Source: Pseudomonas sp. URMO17WK12:I11
GTDB taxonomy: Bacteria; Pseudomonadota; Gammaproteobacteria; Pseudomonadales; Pseudomonadaceae
Reading direction: 5' to 3'
DNA length: 64,000 nt
Assembly (NCBI RefSeq): GCF_007677725.1
Contig: NZ_VEDF01000006.1
Span: forward strand, 124,001-188,000
Shown here: positions 11,101 through 21,611 of the stretch, in pieces
Numbering within the stretch: position 1 is the stretch's first letter
Layout: the number at the start of each line of letters is the position of its first letter
Translations under genes and position numbers: made by a program
The notes under the pieces: model-generated
What the model was told of the DNA's origin: nothing
Database searches by the model: none
Seen by the model: only the letters and a program-made list of their open reading frames with translations

Positions 11101-14100
11101 GATGCTGTGCAAGGTTGGTGTTATCCAGCGGCGCTGCGCTGTAGGCCTCAAGCGCTGGCGCATCGTCTTCCAGGCTCCAGCGGGTCACGCCGGACGGCAA
11201 CTCGCCCAAAGCCTGCAGCAGCCCGCGCTGGCTCAACAGCAGGCCGATGCCGCTGTCCTCGATCATGTAGCGCAAGCGGTCGAGCGGGTACTCGGGGTCG
11301 AGCGGCACGTAGGCACCGCCGGCCTTGAGGATCGCCAGCAGGCCCACCACCATCGACAACGAGCGCTCGAGCGCCAAGCCCACCCGTACTTGCGGGCCGA
11401 CACCACGCTCGCGCAGGGCGCGGGCCAGGCGGTTGGCCTGCTGATCGAGCTCGGCATAGCTCATGTGCTGCCCGGCGAAGGTCAGCGCCTGGGCATGCGG
11501 GGTACGTGCAGCCTGGGCGGCGAACAGCCCATGCACGGTGTGTTCGAGGGACAGGCCCTGCTCGCCTTGCAGCTGACCGATCAGCACGTGCCGTTCGGCC
11601 TCGCTGAGCATCGGCAACTCGCACAGGCGTCGCTGCGGATCATCGAGCAGCCCCACCAACAGCTGCTGCCAGTGTTCGGCCATGCGCGCAATGCGGGGTG
11701 CGTCGAACAAGTCGCGGCTGTAGGTCAGGCAGCAACCCAGACGGCCATCCAGATCGGTGACTTCCAGGTACAGGTCGAACTTGGTCGCACTGGCATCGTT
11801 GACCAGGTAATCGACCTGCATGCCGGCCAGCGTGCGGCTTTGCTGGAAAGCCCAGCGCTGCACGTTGCACATCACCTGGAACAGCGGATTGTAGGCGCTG
11901 CTGCGCGGTGGCTGCAGGGCTTCGACCAGTTGTTCGAAGGGCAGGTCCTGGTGCGACTGGCCTTCGATGGCGGCCTGGCGTACTTGCTCGAGCAAGGCAG
12001 CGGCGCTCATCTGCCCGTCCAGCTCGCAGCGCAGCACCTGGGTGTTGAGGAAGGCGCCGATCAGGCCTTCGCTCTCCGGGCGAATGCGGTTGGCCACCGG
12101 CGCACCGATGCGCAGGTCGCGCTGGCCGCTGTAGCGGTGCAGCAGCGCGGCCAAGGTGGCGGTCATGGTCATGAACAAGGTGAGCCCGTGCTGCTGGTTG
12201 AACGCGTGCACGCGGGCCACCAGCGCCGGATCCAGATCGAAGCGGTACAGCTCGCCTTGGTGGCTCTGCACCGCTGGACGCGGGCGGTCGGCAGGCAGTG
12301 CCAGCACCGGGTGCTCATCGCCCAGGCGCGCCTGCCAGTAGGCCAACTGCCGTGCGCCCTCGCCGCCCTCCAGCCATTGCCGTTGCCACACGCTGTAGTC
12401 CAGGTACTGCACGGGCAGCGGCAGCAAAGGCGACTCGCGGTCGTCGACGAAGGCCTCATACAGCTCGCCCAACTCGCGCGCGAAGATGTCCATGGCCCAG
12501 CCTTCGGTGACGATGTGATGCAGGGTCAGGACCAAGTAGTGCTCGCGCTCCTGCGCCTTGACCAGGCAGGCGCGCAGCAGCGGGCCACGCTCCAGGTCGA
12601 AAGGCTGGTGCGCCTGGTCGTCGGCCAGCTGCTGCAAACGCTGCTGGCGATGCGCGTCGGACAAGGCGGTGAAGTCCTCCCAGTGCAGCTGCAGGCCGGC
12701 GTCGCTGGCCACACACTGGTAAGGCACCCCGTCGATGCTCGGGAAGGTGGTGCGCAGGGTCTCGTGGCGCATTATCAACGCCTGCAACGCGCGTTCGAAG
12801 GCATCCACATGCAGTGCCCCGCGCAGCCGCGCCATGCCACCGACGTTGTAGGCGGGACTGTCCGGCTCCATCTGCCAGAGGAACCACATGCGCTGCTGGG
12901 AATACGACAGCGGCACCGCCTGGCGGCGGTCGACGATGGCGATCGGGCCTTGCCGATCGTGTTCACCTGCCGCGCGTATGCGTTCGACCTGGGCACAGAA
13001 TGCGCCCAGCTCGCTGGCCTCGAACAGCACCTTCAGCGGCAGCTCCACATCGCACGCCTGGCGGGTCCGCGAGACAATCTGGGTAGCGAGCAACGAATGT
13101 CCACCGAGGGCGAAGAAGTCATCATTCAGGCCGATCTCGTTCAGGCCCAGCACCTCGCGCCAAATGCCGGCGACCTGCTGCTGCAGCGCGGTCTGCGGCG
13201 CGACATGCGCCCGCTGCTGCCAGACTGGCGCCGGCAAGGCGTTACGGTCGAGCTTGCCGTTGGGTCCGAGCGGCATCTGTGCGAGGCTGATCAGCTGCGC
13301 CGGTACCATGTAGGCCGGGAGCTGCTCGGCCAGGGCCGCCAGCAGCGTCTGCGCCTGGGCAACGCCACTGAAATAGCCGACCAGCTGCGCCGCGAGGGCA
13401 TCCTGATGAACCAGCACCACAGCGTGCTCCACACCCGGCTGGGCCAGCAGGCACGCTTGCACTTCTTCGGGCTCGACCCGGAAACCACGCACTTTCACCT
13501 GCTGGTCAAGACGACCCAGGTACTCCAAGGCCTGACTTGGCACCAGCCAGCGAGCGCGGTCGCCACTGCGGTACACGCGGGCGCCGTTGCCATCGGTCTG
13601 CGGTACGAAGCGTTCGGCGGTCAAGCCGGGGCGCCCCAGGTAACCGCGGGCCAAGCCGGCGCCACCCAGGTAAAGCTCGCCGGGCACACCCGGCGCGCTC
13701 AGTTGCAGTTCATCGTCCAGCACCCGGCACAGCACGTTGCCCAGCGGGCGGCCAATCGGCGCGCGCGCGCCATCTTCAGCGCGGCTGTGCCAGTGGGTGA
13801 CGTTGATGGCGGTTTCGGTCGGCCCGTAGCGGTTGTGCAATTGCACCTGCGGCAGCAGCTGCAGCACACGGTCGCGCAGTGGCGCCGACAGTGCCTCGCC
13901 GCCACTGAACAGGCGGCGCAGGCTGGTGCACGCAGCGGCCTGGGGCTCCTGCACGAACACCTGCAACAGCGGCGGCACGAAGTGCAGCGTGGTCACGCCG
14001 TGGGCTTGCACCAGGGCGGCGATTCGCTGCGGATCACGGTGCTCACCAGGGCCGGCCAGCACCAGCTTGCAGCCGCTGAGCAACGGCCAGAAGCATTCCC

Positions 14101-17100
14101 ACACCGACACGTCGAAGCTGATCGGCGCTTTTTGCATCAGCACATCACTGGCATCCAGCGCATAGGTGGCCTGCATCCATTGCAGGCGTTCAGCCAGCGC
14201 CGCATGGGTGTTACCCACGCCCTTGGGCTGGCCGGTGGAGCCGGAGGTATAGATCACATAAGCCAGGTTTTCGCCGTGCAAGCGCAGGCCTGGCGCATGG
14301 CTGGGCCAGCTGTCCAGGTGCAACTGGTCCAGGGCGATGGCACTGACCCCGTCCACCTGCGGCAACGTGCCGAGCAAGCTGCTGTGACTGAGCAGCAGCG
14401 CGGCCTGGCAGTCACCGAGCATGTAGGCCAGGCGCTCTGCCGGGTAGTCGACGTCCAATGGCACATAGGCGCCGCCGGCCTTGAGAATGGCCAGCACGCC
14501 GACCAACAACTGCGGCGAGCGTTCGAGGGCGATCGCCACACAGGTGTCGGGGCCGACGCCTTTATCGCGCAGGTAATGGGCCAGGCGGTTGGCCTGTTGG
14601 TGCAGGCTGGCATAATCGAGGCTGCCCCCGTCCCAGACCAGCGCCGTGCGCTGCGGGGTCAGGCGCGCTTGCTCGTTGAGTTGCTCCACCAGCAGGCGCT
14701 GCGCGCCAGGCATCGGCGCCTGGCCCCAGTCAAGCAACTGCGCACGGCTTTGCTCATCGAGCAATTGCACTTCAGCCAGGGGTAATCGCGCCTGCGTGCT
14801 GACTTGCTCGAGCAGTGCCAGCAGCTGCTGGGCCAGACGCTCGATGGTGGCGCGGTCGAACAGTTCGGCGGCGTAGTCGAACGACAGGCGCAAACGGCCG
14901 TGGTGGTCTTCCTCACTGTGCAGTTGCAGGTCGAACTTGGCTTCGCGGCTGTGCCAGGGCAGCTCTTCAGCCAACAGCCCGGGCAAGCGGCGCAGCGCCG
15001 ACAGGTCACGCTGCTGGTGGTTGAACATGACCTGGAACAGGCCCTGCTCACGGGCCTCGGGCAGCGCTTCGAGCAGTTGCTCGAACGGCAGGTCCTGGTG
15101 GGCCTGGGCATCGAGCGTGGTTTCGCGCACCTGGCTAAGCAATTGGGCGAACGGCATGCGCCCGTGCAACTGCGCGCGCAGGACCTGGGTATTGATGAAG
15201 AAGCCGACCAGGCCCTGGGTTTGCTGGCGCGGGCGGTTGGCGTTGGGCACCCCGACACGGATGTCCTGCTGGCCCGTGTGGCGATGCAGCAATGCTTGCC
15301 AACCGGCCAGCAGCACCATGAACAGGCTGGCATTTTGCTCGCGGGCCAGGGCCTTGAGGGCATCGGCCAGTCCGCCGGGCACCTTCACGCTCAGGCGGGC
15401 AGCGCGGTGGCTGCGCTGGCTGGCGCGCGGCTGGTCGGTGTGCAGGTCCAGTACCGGCAAGCTGTCGCCGAGCGCCGCTTGCCAGTAGGCCAGTTGCCGT
15501 GCGCGCTCGCCCTCGGCCAGCCACTGGCGCTGCCAGCTGCCATAGTCGGCGTAGCCCAGGACCAGCGGCGCCAGCTTGGCATCCGTGCCTTGGCAATGGG
15601 CGGCATACAGCTGGGCGAATTCCTCGAGCAGGATGTTCAGCGACCAGCCGTCGGCGACGATGTGGTGCAGGGTCAGCCACAGTTGGTGCTCTTCATCGTC
15701 CAGGCGTGCCAGGGTCACACGCAGCAGCGGGCCTTGGATCAGGTCGAACGGTTGCTGCGCCTCCTGCTCACGGCGCGCAGCCACGTGCTGCGCATCCAGG
15801 CCATGCAGATCCAGGCGCTGCACGTGCAGCGCCTGGGCCGGCAGTATGTGCTGCAGCGCCTGGCCATCCACTTCGCTGAAGCGCGTGCGCAACGACTCAT
15901 GGCGCGCCACCAAGGCCTGCAAGGCGCCTTCCAAGGCGGACTGGTCCAGCTCGCCGCGCAAGTGCAGGCCAGCCGGAATGTTGTAGGCGGCAGACTGCGG
16001 TTGCAGTTGCCAGGTCAGCCATAAACGGTTCTGCGCCAATGACTGCGGCAGGGCCTGATCGCGGCTGTGCAGCGCGATGGCTGCCGCTTCGCCGCCGCCT
16101 TGCGCAACGCTGGCGGCGACCGCCGCGCTGTATTCGGCCAGGATCGGGGTTTCGAACAGGGTGCGCAGGCTCAGCGCCACCCCAAGGGTTTCGCCCAGCT
16201 GCGCCGTGACCTGGGTGGCGGCGATCGAGTTTCCCCCCAACAATAGGAAATGATCGTCCGCAGCGACCGTTTCGAGCTTGAGCACTTCGCACCAAGTGGC
16301 GGCGACCAGGGCCTGCAGGTCATCACCAGCCGCTGCGGGCACCGCGCGCGAGGCAGCCGTCGGGAAGCGCGCATAGCAATCCAGGCTGCCGTCTTCCAGG
16401 CGCAGGCGGCAGGCCGAGCGTTGCAGTTTGCCGCTGGAGGTCTTGGGCAAGGCGCCAGGGTTGAGCAGCAGCACGACCGCCGGCGCCTGCCGGCAGGCCT
16501 CGGCGATGACCTGACGCAGGCGCTTGATCAGCTCGTCAGGCAGCACCGACTTCTGCACATTGCGGCTGATTTCCACCGCCACGCCGATGCCCTCCTCGCC
16601 CTGATCGTCGACGGCGAACACCGCCACGCGGCCCTTACGCAGGACCTCGACCTCGCGCTCCAGGGTCTTTTCCAGATCCTGAGGGTAGAGGTTCTGGCCA
16701 CGGACGATGAGCATGTCTTTCAAGCGCCCGGTGACGAACACCTCACCGCCGCGCATGAAGCCCAGATCGCCAGTGCGCAGCCAGGTCTGGCCGTCGCTTT
16801 CGACGAAGGTGCGCGCCGTGGCTTGCGGGTTGCGCCAGTAACCCAGGGCGATACTGGGGCCTGCGGCCCAGATTTCGCCGATGCAGTTGTCCGCCACCGG
16901 CTGCAACTGCTGCGGCTCGACGATACGCACGCGGTGGCCAGGTTGCGGATAGCCGCAGCTCATCAGCACGCTGCCGGATCCAGCCTCGGCACGATTGGCC
17001 GCCAGCGCCTGGGCGTCCACCTCCAAGGCCGGGATGCCTTGGCCGCGGCGACTGCCGCTGACGAACAAGGTCGCCTCGGCCAGGCCGTAACTGGCGAAGA

Positions 17101-18070
17101 AACTGTTTGGCTGGAAACCGCAGGCCGCGAATTTGTCGGCGAAGCTGCTCAAGCTATCCTGACGAATCGGCTCAGAGCCCGAGTAGGCCACGCGCCAGCG
17201 GCTCAGGTCGAGGCCGGCCATGGCTGCCTGGCTGATGCGCTCGCTGCACAGGCGGTAGGCGAAGTCCGGCCCGCCGCTGATGGTGCCACCGTATTCGCTG
17301 ATGGCCTGCAACCAGCGCTGCGGACGCGCCAGGAAGTAGCCCGGCGACATCAGCACGCAGGGCACGCCGCTGAAGATCGGCTGCAGCAACCCGCCGATCA
17401 AGCCCATGTCGTGGTACAGCGGCAACCAACTGACGATCACATCATCCGGGTTCAGGTCGATCCCAAAGCCTGCGCGGATCAGTTGCTCGTTGGCCACCAG
17501 GTTGCCATGGCTGACCTGCACGCCCTTGGGCAGCGCGGTCGAGCCTGAGGTGTACTGCAGGAAGGCGATGTCGTCGGGCATCAGCGCAGGTTCGCGCCAA
17601 TCCGCCGCCAGGCTCGGGTCGAGCTGGTCCACGGCGAGCAACTGTGGGGCGTCAGCGCCGTTGAGGGCCTCCAACTCGCGTAGGCTGTCGGTCAGCGCCG
17701 CAACGGTCAGCAGCAGACGCGGCTCGGCATCGTCGATGATCGATAGCAGACGCTCCTGGTGATGACGACGGGCCGATTCCGGCGGATAGGCTGGCACGGC
17801 GATGATACCGGCGTACAGGCAACCAAAGAACGCCGCGACATAGTCAGGCCCACTGGGAAACAGCAGCACTGCCCGCTCGGCGAACCCGGCACGCGCTTGC
17901 AAGGCTGCGGCGATGGTGCGCGCACGCGCGTCCAGGTCGCGGTAGCTGAGCACGGCCTGCTCGCCCGGCGCATCTGCCAGAAAGCGCAGGGCGATGCGGT
18001 GCGGAGTCGAGGCGGCGCGTTGCGCCAGGGCCTGGACCAGCGAGAGCGGGAGTTCGAAGGCGTCCGTCAT
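5129..18070 (-). CDS. pvdL: Pyoverdine chromophore non-ribosomal peptide synthetase PvdL
   Basis: A 4313-residue NRPS that starts pyoverdine assembly (acyl-Glu-Tyr-Dab). Domain order read from motifs: fatty acyl-AMP ligase (core [11 protein letters not shown] near residue 170); carrier domain S615; condensation (H802-H803-xxxDG); adenylation near 1270; carrier S1659; condensation (H1851-H1852); adenylation near 2327; carrier S2729; epimerisation (H2902); condensation (H3372-H3373); adenylation near 3852; carrier S4251. There is no thioesterase, as expected since the chain passes to other synthetases. Aligning specificity positions by hand to EntF gives D-V-W-H-F-G-R-I-N for the first amino-acid module (Glu-like) and D-I-W-E-L-T-A-D-D for the last (a Dab-type code as I recall it); the middle one reads D-A-E-G-I-G-A-V-M and should be Tyr by analogy. 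The second condensation motif is HHIVTEG (Glu for Asp) and the third HHILIDA (Ala for Gly). I chose the ATG at 18070, preceded by AGGAA; a longer frame reaches 18151. The P. aeruginosa homologue is of similar length. Confidence 0.96.
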   Translation of the reverse strand: MTDAFELPLSLVQALAQRAASTPHRIALRFLADAPGEQAVLSYRDLDARARTIAAALQARAGFAERAVLLFPSGPDYVAAFFGCLYAGIIAVPAYPPESARRHHQERLLSIIDDAEPRLLLTVAALTDSLRELEALNGADAPQLLAVDQLDPSLAADWREPALMPDDIAFLQYTSGSTALPKGVQVSHGNLVANEQLIRAGFGIDLNPDDVIVSWLPLYHDMGLIGGLLQPIFSGVPCVLMSPGYFLARPQRWLQAISEYGGTISGGPDFAYRLCSERISQAAMAGLDLSRWRVAYSGSEPIRQDSLSSFADKFAACGFQPNSFFASYGLAEATLFVSGSRRGQGIPALEVDAQALAANRAEAGSGSVLMSCGYPQPGHRVRIVEPQQLQPVADNCIGEIWAAGPSIALGYWRNPQATARTFVESDGQTWLRTGDLGFMRGGEVFVTGRLKDMLIVRGQNLYPQDLEKTLEREVEVLRKGRVAVFAVDDQGEEGIGVAVEISRNVQKSVLPDELIKRLRQVIAEACRQAPAVVLLLNPGALPKTSSGKLQRSACRLRLEDGSLDCYARFPTAASRAVPAAAGDDLQALVAATWCEVLKLETVAADDHFLLLGGNSIAATQVTAQLGETLGVALSLRTLFETPILAEYSAAVAASVAQGGGEAAAIALHSRDQALPQSLAQNRLWLTWQLQPQSAAYNIPAGLHLRGELDQSALEGALQALVARHESLRTRFSEVDGQALQHILPAQALHVQRLDLHGLDAQHVAARREQEAQQPFDLIQGPLLRVTLARLDDEEHQLWLTLHHIVADGWSLNILLEEFAQLYAAHCQGTDAKLAPLVLGYADYGSWQRQWLAEGERARQLAYWQAALGDSLPVLDLHTDQPRASQRSHRAARLSVKVPGGLADALKALAREQNASLFMVLLAGWQALLHRHTGQQDIRVGVPNANRPRQQTQGLVGFFINTQVLRAQLHGRMPFAQLLSQVRETTLDAQAHQDLPFEQLLEALPEAREQGLFQVMFNHQQRDLSALRRLPGLLAEELPWHSREAKFDLQLHSEEDHHGRLRLSFDYAAELFDRATIERLAQQLLALLEQVSTQARLPLAEVQLLDEQSRAQLLDWGQAPMPGAQRLLVEQLNEQARLTPQRTALVWDGGSLDYASLHQQANRLAHYLRDKGVGPDTCVAIALERSPQLLVGVLAILKAGGAYVPLDVDYPAERLAYMLGDCQAALLLSHSSLLGTLPQVDGVSAIALDQLHLDSWPSHAPGLRLHGENLAYVIYTSGSTGQPKGVGNTHAALAERLQWMQATYALDASDVLMQKAPISFDVSVWECFWPLLSGCKLVLAGPGEHRDPQRIAALVQAHGVTTLHFVPPLLQVFVQEPQAAACTSLRRLFSGGEALSAPLRDRVLQLLPQVQLHNRYGPTETAINVTHWHSRAEDGARAPIGRPLGNVLCRVLDDELQLSAPGVPGELYLGGAGLARGYLGRPGLTAERFVPQTDGNGARVYRSGDRARWLVPSQALEYLGRLDQQVKVRGFRVEPEEVQACLLAQPGVEHAVVLVHQDALAAQLVGYFSGVAQAQTLLAALAEQLPAYMVPAQLISLAQMPLGPNGKLDRNALPAPVWQQRAHVAPQTALQQQVAGIWREVLGLNEIGLNDDFFALGGHSLLATQIVSRTRQACDVELPLKVLFEASELGAFCAQVERIRAAGEHDRQGPIAIVDRRQAVPLSYSQQRMWFLWQMEPDSPAYNVGGMARLRGALHVDAFERALQALIMRHETLRTTFPSIDGVPYQCVASDAGLQLHWEDFTALSDAHRQQRLQQLADDQAHQPFDLERGPLLRACLVKAQEREHYLVLTLHHIVTEGWAMDIFARELGELYEAFVDDRESPLLPLPVQYLDYSVWQRQWLEGGEGARQLAYWQARLGDEHPVLALPADRPRPAVQSHQGELYRFDLDPALVARVHAFNQQHGLTLFMTMTATLAALLHRYSGQRDLRIGAPVANRIRPESEGLIGAFLNTQVLRCELDGQMSAAALLEQVRQAAIEGQSHQDLPFEQLVEALQPPRSSAYNPLFQVMCNVQRWAFQQSRTLAGMQVDYLVNDASATKFDLYLEVTDLDGRLGCCLTYSRDLFDAPRIARMAEHWQQLLVGLLDDPQRRLCELPMLSEAERHVLIGQLQGEQGLSLEHTVHGLFAAQAARTPHAQALTFAGQHMSYAELDQQANRLARALRERGVGPQVRVGLALERSLSMVVGLLAILKAGGAYVPLDPEYPLDRLRYMIEDSGIGLLLSQRGLLQALGELPSGVTRWSLEDDAPALEAYSAAPLDNTNLAQHQAYLIYTSGSTGQPKGVVVSHGEIAMHCQAVIKAFGMRSDDCELHFYSINFDAASERLLTPLLCGARVVLRGQGQWGAEEICQLVREQQVSILGFTPSYGSQLAQYLASQGEQLAVRLVITGGEALTGEHLQRIRQAFAPQQVFNAYGPTETVVMPLACLAPPTLPGDAGSVPIGRVIGARSAYILDDDLALLAQGGIGELYIGGAGLAQGYHQRPGLSAERFIADPFSRDGGRLYRTGDLVRLRSDGLVEYIGRADQQVKIRGFRIELGEIESRLQAHAEVDEAVVLALDLPGGKQLVGYLVCRHANAASERQAQLREAVKAEARLHLPDYMVPAHLVLLDSLPLMGNGKLDRRALPMPDLEQARWHYQAPTSELERQLAHVWAEVLNLPRVGVQDNFFELGGDSILSIQVVSRARQLGLQFTPRDLFQHQTIQALAAVVSVSVAPSSIDQGLRVGSSALTPIQHWFFDSDVVQPQHWNQAVLLQAVQPLDAATLERALDALVAHHDSLRLRFHGRQATFTQAATEQLLWSATVSDFDSCQALYTDVQRSLDLQRGPLLRALLVSDASGAQRLLLAIHHLLVDGVSWRVLLEDVQALYRGQALAAKSHAMADWAARLHSYAGSDSLRDEARWWQTQLAEVGFELPCDHPQGGNLQRHAQTLSIGLDAEQTRQLLQQAPAAYHTQVNDLLLTALARTLCRWSGHSQVLVQLEGHGRDGLFEDMDLTRSVGWFTNAYPLRLSPLAGDDDGARASSIKAIKEQLRQVPHKGLGYGVLRYLAEAPVREQMAALPQARITFNYLGQFDQQFAEDALLLPLDAPAGLAHDADAALPNWLSVDGQVYGGALQLRWTYSGERYEHSTIAGLADAYRLELLALIEHCLADGNGSFTPSDFPLAHLTQEQIDQLPVAPACIEDVYPLTPMQEGMLLHTLLEPGTGLYYMQDRYRINSALDPARFAQAWQAVVARHEALRASFSWNAGQTMLQIIHKPGHTEVDYQDWRELDDAAQEARLQALHQQEREAGFDLLREAPFHLRLIRVADARYWFMMSNHHILIDAWCRSLLMNDFFELYQALGEGRAAQLPAPPRYRDYIGWLQRQDLAEARHWWQTNLAGFERATALPSDRPLRHDHAGDGMRVGDCYTRLEVSDGVRLRELAQAHQLTVNTFAQAAWALVLARYSGERDVAFGVTVAGRPVSMPHLQRTVGLFINSIALRVQLPQLGQLCSVRQWLQGLLERNMELREYEYLPLVAIQDCSELPKGQPLFNSLFVFENAPVETAVLDHAQHLNASSDSGRTHTNFPLTAVCYPGDDLGLHLSFDQRYFDYPTVERLLAEFKRLLLALVHGFDGQVSALPLLGEAEQRFVLEHCNRTERVYPLTQSYAALFEAQVAAHPQRTVARCLEGAYDYAGLNLAANRLGHALLAAGVAIDQPVALLAERGLSLLGMIVGSFKAGAGYLPLDPGLPSARLQRIVELSRTPVLVCSAACAEQARSLLDELAGVARPQLLVWEDVQASTVASHDPGIYSGPENLAYVIYTSGSTGLPKGVMVEQRGMLNNQLSKVPYLALSEHDVIAQTASQSFDISVWQFLAAPLFGARIEIVPNAIAHDPQGLLAHVQATGITVLESVPSLIQGMLASDHQALGGLRWMLPTGEAMPPELAAQWLQRYPQVGLVNAYGPAECSDDVAFFRVDQASTQGSYLPIGTPTDNNRLYLFSEAQTLVPLGAVGELCVAGTGVGRGYVGDPVRTALAFVPHPHGAPGERLYRTGDLARQRPDGVFEYVGRIDHQVKIRGYRIELGEIEARLHEHAQVRDAAVGVQEGANGKHLVGYLVAHCAAGEQPVLLEQIKQRLRAELPEYMVPLHWGWLPALPRNANGKLDRKALPALAIGAQHGQAYLAPRDELEQTLAEIWAEVLKVERVGVHDNFFELGGHSLLATQIASRVQKQLQLNVPLRAMFECSTVQELAEYVRGMQGAGLDEAKADRLSDLMAELEGL

Positions 18071-18157
18071 GGGGGGTTCCTGCCAGTGTCTGGATGGGGC
18101 GGGCTGCTGTCCGACGCCGGGTCGGAGCAGTGGCTGCAGCCGGATGTACACAGGGGA

Positions 18158-18181
18158 ACGGATGGAGGTGAGAAGAAATTA
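18158..18181 (-). promoter_or_regulatory. PvdS-dependent (IS-box) promoter of pvdL
   Basis: On the minus strand the sequence reads TAATT, 16 bases, then CGT, against the PvdS/PfrI promoter pattern TAAAT-N16/17-CGT (four of five in the first box, three of three in the second, correct spacing). It lies about 88 bp upstream of the pvdL start and points toward it. Confidence 0.65.
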
Positions 18182-18277
18182 CCGGCACGCCTGAGCCCCA
18201 GCGGCCTGGCGCGGCGGCGCAGGGTAGGTCGCAGTGGCTTAGAACTGAAACCAATGGAAACTCATTAACTTTCGTAT

Positions 18278-18306
18278 TTGACAATCATTATCATTATGAA
18301 TAGTTT
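18278..18306 (+). promoter_or_regulatory. Sigma-70 promoter of pvdS with embedded Fur box
   Basis: A perfect -35 TTGACA (18278-18283) is followed after 17 bases by a weak -10 TAGTTT (18301-18306). The spacer holds GACAATCATTATCATTATG (18280-18298), a close match to the 19-bp Fur consensus. Fur bound with iron would block RNA polymerase here, the standard control of pvdS. Confidence 0.85.
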
Positions 18307-18373
18307 GTCGCACGTCGTAGGAAGCTTCATCAATCGCTGAGCTTTCTTCCCCTTTCGTGACAAGGTGATTTCC

Positions 18374-18898
18374 ATGGCGGAACAACTATCCACAAGTAAG
18401 TGCGATTCACCGTTACTCCAGGCGTTCGTCGACAATCGCAACATTCTGGTCAAGATCGCGGCGCGCATCACCGGCTGCCGCTCGCGTGCCGAGGATGTGG
18501 TGCAGGACGCTTTCTTCCGGCTCAGTGCCGCCCCGCAGATCACCTCGTCGTTCAAGGCGCAGCTCAGCTATCTGTTCCAGATCGTGCGCAACCTGGCCAT
18601 CGATCACTACCGCAAGCAGGCGATGGAGCTCAAGTACTCGGGCAGCGAGGAGGAAGGCCTGAACGTGGTCATCCCCAACGCGTCCCCGGAAGCCACGCAC
18701 ATCAACCTGGCGGCGCTCGAGCACATTGCCCAGGCCCTCAACGAGCTGCCGCAACGCACCCGCTACGCCTTCGAGATGTACCGCCTGCATGGCGTGCCGC
18801 AAAAAGACATCGCCAAGGAGCTGGGGGTATCGCCGACCTTGGTCAACTTCATGATCCGCGACGCCCTGATTCATTGCCGCAAGCGCTCGGGAGCCTGA
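18374..18898 (+). CDS. pvdS: Extracytoplasmic-function sigma factor PvdS/PfrI (iron starvation)
   Basis: A 174-residue ECF sigma factor that directs transcription of pyoverdine genes; in P. putida it is called PfrI. Region 2 is visible near residues 20-90 (AEDVVQDAFFRL, then IVRNLAIDHYRKQ) and region 4 near 120-170 (LPQRTRYAFEMYRLHG followed by the helix-turn-helix QKDIAKELGVSPTLVN). The start at 18374 is supported by AAGGTGA five bases upstream; a GTG three codons earlier is less likely. It is divergent from pvdL and has a Fur box in its promoter. Matching IS-box promoters occur upstream of pvdL and of the acyltransferase at 18946-19959, so both are probably its targets. Sigma activity in pseudomonads is also gated by the FpvR anti-sigma, not in this window. 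Confidence 0.95.
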   Translation: MAEQLSTSKCDSPLLQAFVDNRNILVKIAARITGCRSRAEDVVQDAFFRLSAAPQITSSFKAQLSYLFQIVRNLAIDHYRKQAMELKYSGSEEEGLNVVIPNASPEATHINLAALEHIAQALNELPQRTRYAFEMYRLHGVPQKDIAKELGVSPTLVNFMIRDALIHCRKRSGA

Positions 18899-18905
18899 GA
18901 GGTGC

Positions 18906-18922
18906 GGGAGCCTCTGGCTCCC
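18906..18922. terminator. Hairpin between convergent pvdS and the acyltransferase gene
   Basis: GGGAGCC-TCT-GGCTCCC is a perfect seven-pair stem eight bases after the pvdS stop. No T tract follows, so efficiency is uncertain. Confidence 0.45.
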
Positions 18923-18945
18923 TCCAGCTGCAACTGCGAGCTGCC

Positions 18946-19959
18946 TCAACCCAGGCGGCAGTGGTCGAAGAAGCGTTCGCGGCCCAGCAGCATGAGTGCC
19001 GCGCGCTTGTGCGGGAAGTCGAATTCCTTCTCGCAGTGGAAGCACTGGTTGTGCATGTAGCCGATCATCTTGGCATTGTCGGCACGCGGCTCGGCAACCA
19101 CCTGCTGGGTGCGCGGATCGTCCAGGAACAGATAGTGCACCAGCGCTGATAGCCAGCTGGCGACCTTGTGCGGGCCGCGGTGGGCCTCTTCACCGACCAG
19201 CATGTGGATGCCGCGGTCGTAATCACCGGCCGGATAGAACGGTGCGATGCGGTCTTCCTTGGCCCAGTAGGCCTCGAAGTAGGCGAACGGCTGGTCATCG
19301 AAGCAGCCGATCAACGTTACGGTGTGCGGGTCGGCTTCAAGCTTGCTCAAGTAGGCGCGGTGCTGGTCGAGCGAGCCGCCCTCCTGCCAGAACTGCTCGA
19401 CCCGAGGGTTGTTCTGCCAACGACTGAAACGCTCGAGGTCGTGCTCGACATCCAAGGTGCGCAACGACACCCAGGCGCCCAGGCGGGCATCGAAACGGCG
19501 GTACACCTCACCCAGGGGTTTCGGCGCCCGGCGCGGGTGGCGCTTGCCCTCGCTCATCACCATCTGCTGCGGGTAGACAGGAGCAGCCGGCTGGCTCAGC
19601 CACGGTTGCGGCAGTTGCCAGAACAGCGCACGTTCGCACAGGTACACCCGCGCCTGCTCGGTGGCCACCAGCAAGCCACTGGCCACGGCCTGCGGTGCAG
19701 GTTCGCTCAGCTCTACCTGCAGGCGCTGGCGCGACGGTTCGCGGGCCAGCAACCAGTAGCACAACGCCCACAGCGCCTGCTGCACGCGCTCCGGGCACAC
19801 GTGCTGGACCTGGACGCGCAAGGGGTCATCAGCTATCACCTGAGCCTGCGCCAACGCTCGATCGTCCAGCGTCAGGTTCAACCTGCCCTCGCCTTCCTCG
19901 GCGCACAGGCCCGGCCAGCGGGGTAAGGACAGGGGCGGCGAAGCGGCATCGAACGGCAT
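18946..19959 (-). CDS. AlcB/IucB-like siderophore acyltransferase (PvdY-type)
   Basis: A 337-residue protein. The C-terminal half (about residues 155-335) looks like the GNAT domain of siderophore N-acyltransferases such as IucB, AlcB and PvdY-II: RTLDVEHDLERFSRWQNNPRV, then ETYxx-like QPFAYFEAYWAKEDRIAPFY, and GIHMLVGEEAHRGPHKVASW, the acyl-CoA binding region. The N-terminal half has no motif I recognise. Such enzymes acylate hydroxamate precursors (N5-hydroxyornithine or N6-hydroxylysine). A PvdS-type promoter with a perfect TAAAT and CGT lies 42 bp upstream, which ties it to pyoverdine synthesis. Whether it acetylates hydroxyornithine or uses another acyl donor cannot be read here. It is convergent with pvdS. 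Confidence 0.8.
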   Translation of the reverse strand: MPFDAASPPLSLPRWPGLCAEEGEGRLNLTLDDRALAQAQVIADDPLRVQVQHVCPERVQQALWALCYWLLAREPSRQRLQVELSEPAPQAVASGLLVATEQARVYLCERALFWQLPQPWLSQPAAPVYPQQMVMSEGKRHPRRAPKPLGEVYRRFDARLGAWVSLRTLDVEHDLERFSRWQNNPRVEQFWQEGGSLDQHRAYLSKLEADPHTVTLIGCFDDQPFAYFEAYWAKEDRIAPFYPAGDYDRGIHMLVGEEAHRGPHKVASWLSALVHYLFLDDPRTQQVVAEPRADNAKMIGYMHNQCFHCEKEFDFPHKRAALMLLGRERFFDHCRLG

Positions 19960-20000
19960 GGTCTGGGCTCACGTTAGGGAGGAAAGGCTCACTGGTGAAG

Positions 20001-20025
20001 ACGTGCCCCTACTGGCGCAATTTAG
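20001..20025 (-). promoter_or_regulatory. PvdS-dependent (IS-box) promoter of the acyltransferase gene
   Basis: On the minus strand: CTAAAT, 16 bases, CGT, an exact match to the PvdS/PfrI promoter pattern, with the CGT 42 bp upstream of the ATG at 19959. It overlaps the last codons of the upstream solute-binding protein gene, whose stop lies at 20022-20024. Confidence 0.8.
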
Positions 20026-20822
20026 TCGCTCGGCACCGCGACGCTGATCCGATAAGGCTGGAAGATCCGCGTCAGCTCGCCCGACTCGCGCAGTTGCCCC
20101 AACAGCTTGGCGAACTCGCGCCCGCTGATCGGCGCTGCCGGGCGCAGCAAGGCATAGTGATGATAGACCTGGTCGATGCGCTGCGAGGCGATCAGCTGGT
20201 TGCGGCTGTCGGGATGGCGGGTGAGAAAGTCGCTCAGGTACGAGCGGGTGACCAGGGCGATGTCGGCACGCCCGGCCTGCACCATCAGCAGATTGCTGTC
20301 GTGGGAGTAGGTCAATGTCGCGCTGTACACCTGGCGCAGGTAACCAGGGTCGGAATTGAACCCGGCAAAGGCATAGTGGTAACCGTTGAACAGCGCCAGG
20401 CGCTTGCCGCCGAGGCTGTCGAAATAACCGGGCGTGCGGCCATTGGCCCGGCGCGCGACGAAAACCTCGGCGTCCTCCAGGCCCATGTCCACCTGCTGGT
20501 GAGGGATTTGTTGCCAGCCCCACTGGGGGTTTTCGAAGATCGCCATGTCGGTGCGGCCTTGCTGGAAATCGCCGAAGCGCCGCTGGATGGACGTGGGCAC
20601 CAGAATGAAACGGTAATCGGTCTGCAGGCGATTCAAGGCCTCTGCCAACTGCGGCAACAAGCCGGTGTCGGCGCCCTGCTCGGGGCGCACGGTATAGGGC
20701 GGGAAATGCGCAGCACCGATCTTGACGTCAATGGCGTCGGCGGCCCACGCTGGCACTCCCAGCCAGGCTGCTGTCAGCATCGACAAAGTGAAAATGGCCT
20801 TGCGGCCCGGCGCTGGAGTCAA
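20022..20822 (-). CDS. Periplasmic solute-binding protein family 3 (amino-acid ABC type), orphan
   Basis: A protein of about 266 residues with a signal peptide (hydrophobic core near residues 10-22, cleavage near PAWA-ADA) followed by a family 3 extracellular solute-binding fold: KIGAAHFPPYT at the start of the mature part, GLLPQLAEALN, TDMAIFENPQWG and a closing LGQLRESGELTRIFQPY. No permease or ATPase gene adjoins it, so it may act as an orphan receptor-like binding protein; the ligand is unknown. The start is uncertain: the frame opens with a TTG at 20822 without a clear ribosome site, and the next ATG lies inside the signal peptide. An upstream ATG exists only in another frame, so an N-terminal sequencing error or an authentic TTG start are both possible. 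Confidence 0.7.
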   Translation of the reverse strand: MTPAPGRKAIFTLSMLTAAWLGVPAWAADAIDVKIGAAHFPPYTVRPEQGADTGLLPQLAEALNRLQTDYRFILVPTSIQRRFGDFQQGRTDMAIFENPQWGWQQIPHQQVDMGLEDAEVFVARRANGRTPGYFDSLGGKRLALFNGYHYAFAGFNSDPGYLRQVYSATLTYSHDSNLLMVQAGRADIALVTRSYLSDFLTRHPDSRNQLIASQRIDQVYHHYALLRPAAPISGREFAKLLGQLRESGELTRIFQPYRISVAVPSD

Positions 20823-20982
20823 AACGGATGCTCATACGGTCATACCTGGATGCGCTTAAGCTAGGCGTTTTCCTAGCGGTGCACAACTGCTGCTTAAGTC
20901 CAAGTGACGGCATTTTGCCACAGGATGCCGTATGGCTGCGGATTGACTACGCTGCTTGAGCAGACATGGCGAGGAGCCTGGT

Positions 20983-21534
20983 ATGGGCCACTGGTTGGTG
21001 ATCGACCTGGAAGCCACCACCGATGACGGTGGCTGGCCGGTCACGGAAATGGAAATCATCGAAATCGGCGCCAGTCTGGTGACCCGCGAAGGACGCGAGG
21101 TGGACCACTTCCAGCGCTTTGTGCGGCCGCGCCGGCGACCACAGTTGACGCCGTTCTGCCGTGAGCTGACCCATATCACTCAGGCCGACGTGGACGGCGC
21201 GGCGGTGTTCCCCGAGGTATGGGCACGCTTCGAGCGCTGGCTCGGGCACCACCGTGGGCAATTGCAGGCGTGGGTGAGCTGGGGCGACTACGACCGCCAG
21301 CAATTGCTGCAGGAGTGGCGGCAGCACACCCTCGACAGCCTGCTGCTGCACGTGCCGCACATCAATCTCAAGCAGCGCTTTGCCAAGGCGCGTCACCTGC
21401 AGCGCCCGACCGGCCTCAACGGCGCCCTGCAACTGGCGGGCATGCACTTTTGCGGGCAACAGCACCGGGCCCTGGAAGATGCCCGCAACACAGCACGCCT
21501 GTTGCCCTTGAGCCTGCCTGCCGCGGGCACCTGA
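20983..21534 (+). CDS. DEDDh 3'-5' exonuclease family protein (ERI1/KapD-like)
   Basis: A 183-residue single-domain exonuclease. Exo I motif [10 protein letters not shown] with the catalytic D and E is at residues 6-15; the helix-forming Exo II region reads [13 protein letters not shown] and [11 protein letters not shown]; Exo III is [13 protein letters not shown], with H and D five residues apart as required for DEDDh enzymes. Its substrate (RNA or DNA ends) is not evident; ERI1/KapD-type proteins of this size trim RNA 3' ends. The start at 20983 is chosen because GAGGAG lies six bases upstream, while the longer frame from 20956 has none. It is divergent from the solute-binding protein gene and followed by ppnP. 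Confidence 0.85.
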   Translation: MGHWLVIDLEATTDDGGWPVTEMEIIEIGASLVTREGREVDHFQRFVRPRRRPQLTPFCRELTHITQADVDGAAVFPEVWARFERWLGHHRGQLQAWVSWGDYDRQQLLQEWRQHTLDSLLLHVPHINLKQRFAKARHLQRPTGLNGALQLAGMHFCGQQHRALEDARNTARLLPLSLPAAGT

Positions 21535-21611
21535 AAGCAGATGACGCAGACAATGGGCTTGGGCATACTGGCCAGCCCATTTTTCCACTTGCTTTGTTTC
21601 AGGAGTCGCGC

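Larger units (their letters stand above)
18071..18373. other. Divergent pvdL-pvdS regulatory region
   Basis: This 303-bp gap holds the PvdS-type pvdL promoter (18158-18181) and the Fur-controlled pvdS promoter (18278-18306). Between them, 18182-18277, I see nothing else that I can name. Confidence 0.7.

Noticed and set aside
11102..14785. Very long plus-strand reading frame (over 1200 codons) opposite pvdL
   Set aside because: It is a shadow of the high-GC codon pattern of pvdL; its translation is rich in Gln, His and Arg with no recognisable domain, and pvdL motifs are intact on the minus strand.
5129..18070. Repeated segments in pvdL as possible mobile or tandem duplication
   Set aside because: They are the homologous adenylation, condensation and carrier domains expected of an NRPS.
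18305..18373. Alternative GTG start of pvdS at 18365
   Set aside because: The ATG at 18374 has AAGGTGA at the right distance, while the GTG lies within that ribosome site.
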